Assembly (NCBI GenBank): GCA_963840275.1
Contig: CAWIYK010000005.1
Coordinates: 310,001-374,000, forward strand
Length of the DNA stretch: 64,000 nt
Direction: 5' to 3'
Origin: Actinophytocola sp963840275
Lineage (GTDB): Bacteria > Actinomycetota > Actinomycetes > Mycobacteriales > Pseudonocardiaceae
Shown in pieces: positions 44,913 through 52,762 of the stretch. How positions within the stretch are numbered: the stretch's first letter is position 1; each line of letters begins with the position of its first letter. Both the position numbers and the translations under genes were made by a program. The notes under the pieces were generated by a model that was given only the letters and a program-made list of their open reading frames with translations, was not told the origin of the DNA and searched no databases.

Positions 44913-46254
44913 CCCCGGGCGGCAGCCCGGCCGAGAAGCAGTACCAGAGCCGCTGGTATCCGGCGCGCAGCTCCTCGATGTCGTCGCGCACCGTCTCCGG
45001 CGGCTCGCCGTCGACCAGCACCCGGCGCAGCAGCGACGCGAGGACGACCATCTGCTCGGGACCCATGCCGAGCCTGGTGACCTCGACCGTGCCCAGCCGG
45101 ATGCCGCTGGGCTCGGCGTCGGGCGTGTCCGGATCGGTGGGCAGCAACATCTTGTTGACCATCAGGTTGGCCCGTGCCAGCCGCGCGGCCACCTCGATCC
45201 CGGGCGCGATCGGGCTCACGTCGACGATCAGCTGGTGGGTCTCGGTGTAGCCGCGGTGGGCGGCGAACACCGTGAAGCCGGCGTCGGACAGCGCCGCGCC
45301 GAGCGCCTGCGCGTTGGCCACGGTCCGGCTCATGTACGCGCGGCCGTACTCGAGCTGCTCCGCGGTCGCCACCGCCAGCGCGGCCACCCGGTTGATCTGG
45401 TGCGAGCCGGTGAGCACCGGGAAGATCGTGTTCGTGATCGGCGCGGCCAGCCGTTCGTCGTGCCACGCGATGATGCCGCTCTGCGGTCCGCTGAACGTCT
45501 TGCCGCCCGAGCCGGTGAGCACGTCCGCGCCATCATCGAGCGGGTTCGGGTAGCAGCCGCCGGCGATCAGGCCGGCCTGGTGGGCGCCGTCGAAGTAGAG
45601 CCGGCCGCCCCACGGCGCCACGATCTGCTTCATCTCCTTGACGGGCAAGGGGAACAGCGTCGTGGCCTGGTTGATCGACACCAGCGCCGGCCGGTGCCGC
45701 TCGGCGACCTCGCGGAAGCCGCCGAGGTCGATCGAGAACCCGTCGTCCTCGCACGGGATGTCGACGACCGTCAGCCCGCGCACGCCCGGTGGGCCGTCGG
45801 CGCGGCCGCTGGAGTCGCCGCCGACCGGCAGCGGCAGGCTCGCCACCGTGTCCCCGGCCGCGGCGAGCGCCGTGCAGGCCACCATGCAGCCCGCCATCCC
45901 ACCCATCAGCCGGTGGTCGGCGAACGTCGCACCGAACGCCTTCTTGAGCAGCTCGACGCACAGCGCCTCGATCTCGTCGAGCAGGCCCATCCCGGCGAAG
46001 CAACGGGTGAGCGGTCCGATGTGCCCGCCGGACGCGCGCGTGCCGACCTCGGCGGAGAGCAGCGCGCGCACGTCCGGACTCGTCGGCGACTCGGCGGCGA
46101 TCAGGTTGACGCAGCGCCGGCCACGCCAGGACTCGTTGCGCCGCACCAGGTCCTGGATCCGCTCGGCCACTCCGCTCGCGCCGACCTCGGCCGCGAGCCG
46201 GCGGGCGTCGGCCAGCGCCGCCGGGTCGTGGCGCTCGCCCTTCGTGAACGTCAT
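44902..46254 (-). CDS. SHMT-like PLP-dependent aldolase
   Basis: A 450-residue fold-type I PLP enzyme of the serine hydroxymethyltransferase family. NLIAAESPTSPDVR near the N-terminus, YFDGAHQAG (PLP-ring Asp222, His225) and the Schiff-base Lys252 in GSGGKTFSGPQSG are visible. In housekeeping SHMT the Lys segment reads THKTLRGPRGG; here it is changed to SGGKTFSGPQSG, so this is a specialised paralogue, perhaps using another aldehyde or amino acid donor. It starts 10 bases after the halogenase-like gene and is its operon partner. Confidence 0.9.
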
Positions 46255-46264
46255 CGGTTCACGG

Positions 46265-47044
46265 TCAACCCTGTACCTGGGTGGCCGCTTCGGCTTCGCT
46301 GTCCTCCCACCAGCGGTCCGCGCCGGCGAGCCCACGTTGCAGGTCGCGCTCGGAGGCCCACGTCATGTTGAGGATGATCCGCCGCCCGTCCACCGACAGC
46401 GGCACCGTCCGGTGCAGGGTCGTGTCGGTGCGCAGCAGGTAGATGTCACCCGGCACGAACCCGTAGGTGCGGATCGGGTTGGCGCACAGGAACCGGTTGA
46501 TCCGCGGGTTCGACTTGTCCCACTTGGTGTGCGGCACGCACTGCAGCATGCCGCCGTGCTCGACGTCGGGCGTGTCGATGATCCAGATGAGCGCGAAGGT
46601 GAAGTCACCCCAGTGCCAGCCGTGCGTGTCGCCGGCCCGCTCCTGGCGGGTGATCAGGAACTCCTCGTCCTTGGCGGGGCAGGACTCCGGCCGCTCGCCG
46701 GCGATGCGCTCCACCGCGGCACGCAGCGCGGGGCACTCGTAGAGCGCGGTGACCACCTCGGCGTGGTCCGCGATGAGCTCGCTGCGCACCACGCTCATGA
46801 ACCGTGGTGTGTCGCCGGTGGTCTTGAGCAGCAGGTCGCGACGTTCCGCGTACTGGTCGAGCAGTCGGTCCACCTCGGCCCGCACCGTCTGCTTGATCTC
46901 GTCGGGCACGATATCCGAGACGAGTGCGAACCCGTCGCGGGAGAACCGGTTGCGAAGGTCGAACTCTGTTTCCGCGGTCAACCATCGGGAAGTGTGATCT
47001 TGAATTACCGTGTCGAAATCCTGGGTGGCTTCGGAAGCAGACAC
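46265..47044 (-). CDS. BesD-like iron/2-oxoglutarate radical amino-acid halogenase (candidate)
   Basis: A 259-residue cupin-fold Fe(II)/2-oxoglutarate enzyme. The metal site is HWGD: His144, then Gly146 where hydroxylases have the carboxylate ligand Asp/Glu, with the distal ligand His211. As I recall the BesD lysine chlorinase, its key residues are R74, E120, H134, H137, G139, D140, H204, N219, T221 and W239; here R81, E127, H141, H144, G146, D147, H211, N226, T228 and W246 occupy every one at a constant +7 offset. The Gly leaves room for chloride, so halogenation of a free amino acid is inferred. GTG 47044 has GAGGTGAGG; starts at 47074 or 47053 are possible. Alternative: a PhyH-like hydroxylase. 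Confidence 0.8.
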   Translation of the reverse strand: MSASEATQDFDTVIQDHTSRWLTAETEFDLRNRFSRDGFALVSDIVPDEIKQTVRAEVDRLLDQYAERRDLLLKTTGDTPRFMSVVRSELIADHAEVVTALYECPALRAAVERIAGERPESCPAKDEEFLITRQERAGDTHGWHWGDFTFALIWIIDTPDVEHGGMLQCVPHTKWDKSNPRINRFLCANPIRTYGFVPGDIYLLRTDTTLHRTVPLSVDGRRIILNMTWASERDLQRGLAGADRWWEDSEAEAATQVQG

Positions 47045-47178
47045 ATGCCTCACCTCGAAATTGCTTGCGCGCATGCCGGATAGCACTTCACATTGCCATG
47101 TTCGCGCTCGGGCCGTCAACCGGGCAGACTGGTCGGAAAAGGCCGGCCGCTGGATGGAACCGATTCAGGAGGCAGTTC
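47045..47178. promoter_or_regulatory. Divergent promoter of the halogenase and amidinotransferase genes
   Basis: A 134-base gap between two divergent genes. It includes AT-rich stretches (TAGCACTTCACATTG) likely to hold the leftward promoter, and ends with AGGAGGCAGTTC, an almost perfect ribosome binding site for the amidinotransferase GTG. A shared control region supports joint expression of the two genes. Confidence 0.5.
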
Positions 47179-48267
47179 GTGAATGGCGCGGATGACATTG
47201 GTGCGAATGGCGTAAGCCCCGTTCGGGCATACAACGAATGGGATCCGCTCGAGGAGGTGATCGTCGGCATCGTGGACGACGCGATGCTGCCGTCGTGGAA
47301 CCTGATCAACGACATCACGTTCCCGCCGCGGGCGTGGGAGCTCGCCGAACTGCGGTCGGGCGGCGGCGCGCCCTACCCGGAGCGGATCGTCGACCGGGCA
47401 CGCGAGGACGTCGAGGAGTTCGTCGGCGTGCTGCGCGAGGCGGGCGCGACCGTGCGCCGGCCCGACCGGCTGGAGTTCGGGGCGTCCTACGGCACGCCCG
47501 GTTGGCAGGTGGCCAACGGCTTCTGCGCGGCCAACCCGAGGGACGTGCTGATCGTCTTCGGCGACGAGATCATCGAGGCGCCGATGGCCGATCGTGGGCG
47601 GTACTTCGAGACCTGGCCCTACCGCGGGCTGCTGAACGAGTACTTCGCCGGCGGCGCACGCTGGACCGCGGCGCCCAAGCCGCGTCTGCTCGACGACCTC
47701 TACCAGCGCGACGACCCGGACGGCTGGATCACCACCGAGGTCGAGCCGACGTTCGACGCGGCCGACTTCGTCCGGTGCGGCCGCGACGTCATCGGCCAGC
47801 GCAGCCACGTGACCAACGAGGCCGGCATCACCTGGCTGCGCCGCCAGCTCGGCCCGGACTACCGCATCCACCTGATCGACCCGCAATGGAACCAGGCGGC
47901 GCACATCGACACCACGCTCATGCCGATCGCGCCCGGCAAGATCCTGGTCAACCGCGGATACTTCGACCCCGCCGGACTGCCGTCCGCGTTTTCGAACTGG
48001 GACGTCCTGGTGCCGCCGGAGCCGGTGCCGTTGACCGACGGGATCTACACCACCGTGAGTTCGTGGATCAGCATGAACGTACTGATGCTCGACGAAAAGC
48101 GGGTAATCGTCGAACGCCGTCAGGAACCGCTGATCCGCGCATTCGAGAAATGGGGCTTCGAACCCGTTCCGTGCTCGTTCGAGAACTACTACGCGTTCGC
48201 CGGCTCGTTCCATTGCGCGACGCTGGACGTGCGGCGGCGCGGCGGGCTCGAGTCGTATTGTGAATAG
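47179..48267 (+). CDS. Amidinotransferase (StrB1/AGAT family)
   Basis: A 362-residue amidinotransferase. Family marks are YNEWDPLEEVIVG at the N-terminus, FDAADFVRCGRD (Asp), HIDTTLMPIAPGKILVN (catalytic His) and GSFHCATLDVRRRG with nucleophile Cys346. These enzymes move an amidino group from arginine to an amine (glycine, inosamine phosphate, lysine, ornithine-like acceptors), making a guanidine. The acceptor here is unknown; a chlorinated or hydroxylated amino acid from neighbouring enzymes is an attractive guess. GTG at 47179 is chosen for its strong AGGAGG. Confidence 0.93.
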   Translation: MNGADDIGANGVSPVRAYNEWDPLEEVIVGIVDDAMLPSWNLINDITFPPRAWELAELRSGGGAPYPERIVDRAREDVEEFVGVLREAGATVRRPDRLEFGASYGTPGWQVANGFCAANPRDVLIVFGDEIIEAPMADRGRYFETWPYRGLLNEYFAGGARWTAAPKPRLLDDLYQRDDPDGWITTEVEPTFDAADFVRCGRDVIGQRSHVTNEAGITWLRRQLGPDYRIHLIDPQWNQAAHIDTTLMPIAPGKILVNRGYFDPAGLPSAFSNWDVLVPPEPVPLTDGIYTTVSSWISMNVLMLDEKRVIVERRQEPLIRAFEKWGFEPVPCSFENYYAFAGSFHCATLDVRRRGGLESYCE

Positions 48268-48273
48268 CGCCGA

Positions 48274-48837
48274 TCAGGGGTCGGCGAGTGCGACGGTGTA
48301 GACCAGTTGCGTGTCTCCCTCGTTGGCGTAACGGTGTGGCCGGTCGCCGACGAACACGGCGCCCGTGCCCTGCTCGAACACGTAGCGGACGGTGTCGATG
48401 GTCAGGGTGAGGGTGCCCTCGTCGATGTAGACGATCTCGCGGTTGCCGGGGAAGTGCGGGGCGCCGTCCCGTGCCTCCCCGGGGCGCAGCCGCCACTTCC
48501 ACAGCTCCAGCGAGGGGTTCGGGTCGCTGCCGACAAGAAGCGTGCCGGTGCCGCCCTTCGGCCCGCGCCAGAACGCGACCTGCCGCCGCGGCGGGAACAC
48601 GTGCATGATCGGCTCCGGCTCGACCTCGACGAGTCGGGCGAGCGGAATGGCGAGCGCGTCGGCCACCTGGATCACCGTCTCCAGCGGCGGGAGCGTGGTG
48701 CCCTCCTCGAGCGCGGCCAGTTCCGCACGCTCGACGCCGGACCGGGCGGCCAGGCCGTCCAGGCTCATGTTGTGCGCCGTCCGGACCGACCGCACGGTCT
48801 CCGCCACCGCTCGCGCGACATCCAACGGTCCGCTCAT
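48274..48837 (-). CDS. XRE-type regulator with cupin sensor domain
   Basis: A 187-residue protein with an N-terminal helix-turn-helix (VRTAHNMSLDGLAARSGVER) and a C-terminal cupin (LRPGEARDGAPHFPGNREIV, GTLTLTID, GDRPHRYANEGD). Such regulators sense small molecules through the cupin pocket. It ends six bases from the convergent amidinotransferase gene and probably controls this cluster. ATG 48837 follows GGAGGG. Confidence 0.9.
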   Translation of the reverse strand: MSGPLDVARAVAETVRSVRTAHNMSLDGLAARSGVERAELAALEEGTTLPPLETVIQVADALAIPLARLVEVEPEPIMHVFPPRRQVAFWRGPKGGTGTLLVGSDPNPSLELWKWRLRPGEARDGAPHFPGNREIVYIDEGTLTLTIDTVRYVFEQGTGAVFVGDRPHRYANEGDTQLVYTVALADP

Positions 48838-49029
48838 TCGCAACCCTCCGCGCTCGGCTGGTGAACATCTAACTCATTGGTACGGCATGAAGAACGACGT
48901 TGACAAGAGGATGCCCCCGAACAGCCGGCAGCTCGTCACGTGGGTTGGCACCAAAGGACGACGGCGCGCCGGAGTTGTCCCCGGTCCCAAGGGATCCGCG
49001 GACAACCGGCGTCAGAGCAAGCTCTCGAG

Positions 49030-49791
49030 TCAGTCCTGCGTGGGGTCGCTGGAGAAGTCCGGTGGCGCCTGCAGGTCGCGGGCGCGGAAGAGAACGGCGT
49101 GCTCGACGCCCATGGCCTTGCCGCTCATCGCGGTGAACATCGGGATGATGTCCTCGGGGGCGGGGTGGTCGGGGAGCGCGGCCAGGTACGCGGCGTGCGC
49201 CTCGAGCGAGGCGATGCCGCGGCGCAGCGGCTCGCCGGTGACCTCGACGCCGTGGGTGACGCCGTGGCCGGCGAGTCCGGGGACGACGAACCAGCGCGCG
49301 GAGTGCGGTTCGAGGTCCTCGTCGTCGATCTGTTCCGGGAAGACCCAGCGGTTGCCCGCGTCGCGGACCGCGTCGAGGGTCGCGAGTCCGGCCGCGCGGT
49401 GGTCGGCCTGGTCGTAGCCGTAGGGCGTGTCGATGTCGTACCCGCTGCCGATCACGACGTCGGGCTTGAACCGGCGGATCTCCCGGCAGATGTCGCGGCG
49501 CAGGTCCAGGCCGTAGACGAGGACGCCGTCCGGGTGCTCGAGCACGGTCAGGTGTTTGACGCCGACGACGGCGCAGGCGGCCTGCTGCTCGGCGACGCGC
49601 AGGCGTGCCGTCTCCTCGGGATGGTTCGGCATGCCGGCCTCGCCGCGGGTGAGCAGGAGATAGCCGACCTCGATGCCGCGCGCGGTCCAGCGAGCGACGG
49701 CCGCGGAGGTGCCGTACTCCATGTCGTCGGGGTGCGCGACGACGCAGAGCACGCGCTGGAAGGACTCTTCGGGCAGAGCAGGCAACGTCAT
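49030..49791 (-). CDS. PIG-L/LmbE-family N-deacetylase
   Basis: A 253-residue zinc-dependent deacetylase: VVAHPDDMEYG gives the metal motif (AHPDDxE), with DQADHRAAG as the third ligand region. Members remove acetyl groups from amino sugars (MshB, BshB) or antibiotic precursors. Placed at the edge of the amino-acid cluster, it could unmask a protected amine, or it may be unrelated mycothiol-type metabolism. ATG 49791 follows GGAAGGATGG. The 190 bases between it and the cupin regulator hold no gene. Confidence 0.9.
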   Translation of the reverse strand: MTLPALPEESFQRVLCVVAHPDDMEYGTSAAVARWTARGIEVGYLLLTRGEAGMPNHPEETARLRVAEQQAACAVVGVKHLTVLEHPDGVLVYGLDLRRDICREIRRFKPDVVIGSGYDIDTPYGYDQADHRAAGLATLDAVRDAGNRWVFPEQIDDEDLEPHSARWFVVPGLAGHGVTHGVEVTGEPLRRGIASLEAHAAYLAALPDHPAPEDIIPMFTAMSGKAMGVEHAVLFRARDLQAPPDFSSDPTQD

Positions 49792-49831
49792 GGCAGCCAT
49801 CCTTCCGCATTCCGGGCCCGCCGTGGGATCG

Positions 49832-50176
49832 TCACTCGGTCGGCACGATCTCCGTGACCACCAGGGGAGTGCCGCCCGTGCACAGCGTCGGGGTGTCCGG
49901 GTTGGCGTTGCCGGTCACCGTGACCGTCGCGTCGATTTCGATCAGGTTCTCGTCGCCGCCGATCAGGACGTAGCGGATGCCGCCGGCGTCGAGGAGCCGG
50001 CAGTCCGGAGAGTCGCCGGCGACGACCGTGCCGGTCAACCGGACGAGCTGGTCGCCGGACAGGGCGGTCTCGATGACGTCCTCGGTGGTGGTTCTCTCCG
50101 TCGGCGTGCTGGCGGTCCGGGTATCGCAGCCGGTCAAGACGGTTAGCGCGAGCAACGACATGACCACATATCGCAC
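49832..50176 (-). CDS. Small lipoprotein
   Basis: A 114-residue precursor with a lipobox (LLALTVLTGC) at residues 8-17, so Cys17 is expected to be lipidated. The mature part of about 97 residues has two Cys and an OB-like strand pattern (VRLTGTVVAGDSPDCRLLD, IDATVTVTGNA); it might bind a ligand at the cell surface. GTG 50176 has GGAGG. Confidence 0.75.
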   Translation of the reverse strand: MRYVVMSLLALTVLTGCDTRTASTPTERTTTEDVIETALSGDQLVRLTGTVVAGDSPDCRLLDAGGIRYVLIGGDENLIEIDATVTVTGNANPDTPTLCTGGTPLVVTEIVPTE

Positions 50177-50310
50177 GGATCGTCCTCCGCGTTCCTCGGC
50201 TGCCTTCGGCTCGCCGGCAGGGAAACAGGCCCGGTACACCGTACTGTTCCCGGCCCCGCCGAGGCATCTACGACGCCGACTACCACCCGTTCGAAAGGAG
50301 AACGCAAGGA

Positions 50311-50799
50311 TCAGGGCCGCGGAGTTCGCCGCGGGGTGAAGGCGATGGCGTGCACGGTGGCGGCGACCTCGGGCCAGCGTGGGTCGGCCGGGTCGGCGGG
50401 GAAGCCGAGGAGGGGAGCGAGGCGCCGCCACGCGCGCGGGTGCGCCCGCTGGTAGCCGAGCAGCGTCTCACGGATCTCGGTGGCGTCGAGGAAACGGTGC
50501 GCCGGTTGTCGCCAGCGGTGGGTGCCGAGGCGCACCTCGATCGCGGGCGCGGCCCGGAGGTTGCGGTACCAGTCGGGACTGCCGCCCCAGGCGGCGACCA
50601 CGGTGACCTCGGGGACGGCCGGGTCGTAGCGCACGGTCTCGACGACGACCTCGCGGCGGGCGCCGCTGCGGCGACCGCGATGGGCCAGGTAGAGCAGCCG
50701 GTGTCCGGCCAGCCAACCCAGCCGGGCGCGGTAGAGCCAGATCGGCGCGCGCAGCAGTAGTCGTAGGAGGCCACGGGGCTTGCGGTCGGTCAGCGCCAT
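50311..50799 (-). CDS. Deazaflavin (F420)-dependent nitroreductase-family protein
   Basis: A 162-residue protein of the Ddn/DUF385 family: LGWLAGHRLLYLAHRGRRSG, then VVAAWGGSPDWYRNLRAAP, the F420/phospholipid-binding strand block, and PVxxL-type C-terminus replaced by HAIAFTPRRTP. These bind F420 or fatty acids in actinomycetes. Its start overlaps the monooxygenase stop by ten bases; both lie in one operon with the TetR gene. Confidence 0.85.
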   Translation of the reverse strand: MALTDRKPRGLLRLLLRAPIWLYRARLGWLAGHRLLYLAHRGRRSGARREVVVETVRYDPAVPEVTVVAAWGGSPDWYRNLRAAPAIEVRLGTHRWRQPAHRFLDATEIRETLLGYQRAHPRAWRRLAPLLGFPADPADPRWPEVAATVHAIAFTPRRTPRP

Positions 50800-51998
50800 G
50801 AGCGGGTGCCGATCTTGTCGGGGTGGTGGCGGAGCTGCCGAACGACGGTGGTCTGCTTGCCGGCCAGCGACCCGGCGATGAGGCGGTTGACGCCCGGCAC
50901 CGCCGACAGCGCCAGCATGGCGCGCCGCAGGCGCAACTCCGTGGTCGACCGGGGGAGGAACCAGCGGGCCGCCTTGCGTCCGACGCGCTGCTTCTCCTCG
51001 ACGACCGGGCGCCACAGCTGTTCGTAGCGGTTCAGCCCGTCGGTCGTGGACTCGGCGCGATGCAGCTGTTCGGCGAGGACGTAGGCGCCGGCGATGCCGA
51101 GCGAGGCGCCCTGCCCGGCCAGCAGCGACACCGCGTAGCAGGCGTCGCCGACCAGGACCACCCGGCCGCGGTGCCAGTGGGGCATCTCGATCTGCGCGAC
51201 CTGGTCGTAGTACACCTCGCCGGCCGGCGGGCACTGCGCGAGCGCGTCGGGCACCACCCAGTCCAGCGAGCCGTACTCGGCGCGAAGGGTGGCCACCGGG
51301 TCGGCGGGCACCGTGGGGTCGGTGGTGCGGTGGACCGCGAAGGTCGCGACCCGGCCGTCGCGCAGCCCGTACAGGCCCATCTGCCGGTCGGCGGAGTCGG
51401 TGAGCCAGAACGCGTCCCGCACGTGCGCGTGGATCGCGGGGTCGTGGAAGGTGAATGCCGCGGTGTGGAAACCGAGGTAGCGCAAGAAGTTCCGCTCCGC
51501 GCCGAAGACCAGCTCCCGCACCGAGGAGTGGATGCCGTCGGCGCCGACGAGCAGGTCGGCGTCCAGCACCTCGCCGTCGGTGAGCGTGACCCGCACCCGG
51601 TCCGTGTCGTCGTCGACGTGGGTGAGGCTGGTGGCGTATCGGATCGCCACCTCGTCGGGCAGGCTTTCCCGCAGCGCCCGTTCGATGTCCGGACGCATGA
51701 TGCTCATCAGCCGGCCACCGACGCCACGTACGAACTGGTCGTAGCGCAGCCGGGCCCGGCGCCGGCCGGAACTGTCGACGAACCGCGCCTCCTCGACGTG
51801 GTAGCCGAGCTCGCGCAGTCGCGGCAGGACGCCCATCGCCTCGGCCGCGTCGTAGCCGACGCCGAAGAAGTCGATCATGTAACCCTGTTCGCGCGGACCG
51901 TGCGCCTTCTCCAGCACCACGACGTCCCAGCCGCGCGTCGACAGCTGTCGCGCCAGTGCCAGGCCCGCTATGCCGGCCCCGCAGATCACCGCTCTCAT
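50790..51998 (-). CDS. FAD-dependent aromatic-type monooxygenase
   Basis: A 402-residue group A flavin monooxygenase: CGAGIAGLALARQL (dinucleotide motif), DLLVGADGIHSSVR (DG motif) and VLVGDACYAVSLLAGQGAS (GD motif). The family hydroxylates aromatic rings or antibiotics (TetX-like inactivation). It is controlled by the upstream TetR gene, whose stop it overlaps by four bases, so it may serve in detoxification of an inducing compound. Confidence 0.92.
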   Translation of the reverse strand: MRAVICGAGIAGLALARQLSTRGWDVVVLEKAHGPREQGYMIDFFGVGYDAAEAMGVLPRLRELGYHVEEARFVDSSGRRRARLRYDQFVRGVGGRLMSIMRPDIERALRESLPDEVAIRYATSLTHVDDDTDRVRVTLTDGEVLDADLLVGADGIHSSVRELVFGAERNFLRYLGFHTAAFTFHDPAIHAHVRDAFWLTDSADRQMGLYGLRDGRVATFAVHRTTDPTVPADPVATLRAEYGSLDWVVPDALAQCPPAGEVYYDQVAQIEMPHWHRGRVVLVGDACYAVSLLAGQGASLGIAGAYVLAEQLHRAESTTDGLNRYEQLWRPVVEEKQRVGRKAARWFLPRSTTELRLRRAMLALSAVPGVNRLIAGSLAGKQTTVVRQLRHHPDKIGTRSWR

Positions 51999-52588
51999 GT
52001 GCCGCCTCCCGTGTTCTCGTCGAGCTGGGTGAGCATTCGGGCCAGGACGGGCGTGACCGTGCCGGCGGTCAGTGCCGGATCGAGCGCGCGCTGCATGACC
52101 AGGCCGTCGACCGCCGAGCCGAGGACCGCGGCGGTGGTGTCGGGGTCGGCGACCCCGTGCGCGCCGAGCCAGGCCGCGAGCCGCGCACGGAACTCCGCGA
52201 TGACCTCGGCGACCGCCTCCCGCAGGTCGGGGTCGCGCGTGGCGGCCAGGTAGGTCTCGACGAACAACACCGACACGGGGTCGTCGCCGGTGTAGGAGTC
52301 CAGCGACGCCACCAGCAGCCGCACCGCCTCCGCCGGCGTGCCCGCCTGCGCCAACACCGGCTCGAGCACCGTCGCCGTCTCCCGCATCGCCCCGATCGCG
52401 GCCGCGGACAGCAACGCCTGCACTGACGCGAAGTGGTAGTGCACCAGCCCCGCGGCGACGCCGGCCCGCTCGGCCACCGTCCGCGTGCTCACCGCGGTCC
52501 ACCCGCGCTCGGCGATCAGCTCCACCGCCGCGGCGAGCAGCCGCTGCCGTACCTCACGACCCCGATCCGCTGTCGTCGCCACGCCCAC
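51995..52588 (-). CDS. TetR-family repressor
   Basis: A 197-residue regulator with the TetR helix-turn-helix (LLAAAVELIAERGWTAVSTR then TVAERAGVAAGLVHYHF) and a larger ligand-binding domain. It is the first gene of the operon with the monooxygenase and F420-type protein. A palindrome 22 bases upstream of its start is probably its operator. GTG start at 52588, or 52582. Confidence 0.92.
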   Translation of the reverse strand: MGVATTADRGREVRQRLLAAAVELIAERGWTAVSTRTVAERAGVAAGLVHYHFASVQALLSAAAIGAMRETATVLEPVLAQAGTPAEAVRLLVASLDSYTGDDPVSVLFVETYLAATRDPDLREAVAEVIAEFRARLAAWLGAHGVADPDTTAAVLGSAVDGLVMQRALDPALTAGTVTPVLARMLTQLDENTGGGT

Positions 52589-52609
52589 ACACCTGTCTTG
52601 GTCGAACGC

Positions 52610-52627
52610 CTTGGGCGAATGCCCAAG
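52610..52627. promoter_or_regulatory. Palindromic operator of the TetR-type operon
   Basis: CTTGGGC-GAAT-GCCCAAG is an 18-base dyad with perfect 7-bp arms, 22 bases before the TetR start and between it and the divergent propeller-protein gene. Its size and position are right for a TetR operator that could repress both directions. Confidence 0.6.
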
Positions 52628-52762
52628 AGCGACGGTACGCCTGTTTTCTCGCTCAGCGCAAACCTCGTGGTCGCTCCCGGACTGTCCGAACCGGCGTGGC
52701 GCGGAACCGAGTTCGAGACAGCTGCGTCGGTACTGTCACATCGATCGCAGAGCGGGGGCCTT

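Noticed and set aside
46265..47044. Simple annotation as phytanoyl-CoA dioxygenase hydroxylase
   Set aside because: Fold agrees, but the iron carboxylate ligand is Gly and ten BesD active-site residues coincide; a halogenase is the better hypothesis, though not proven.
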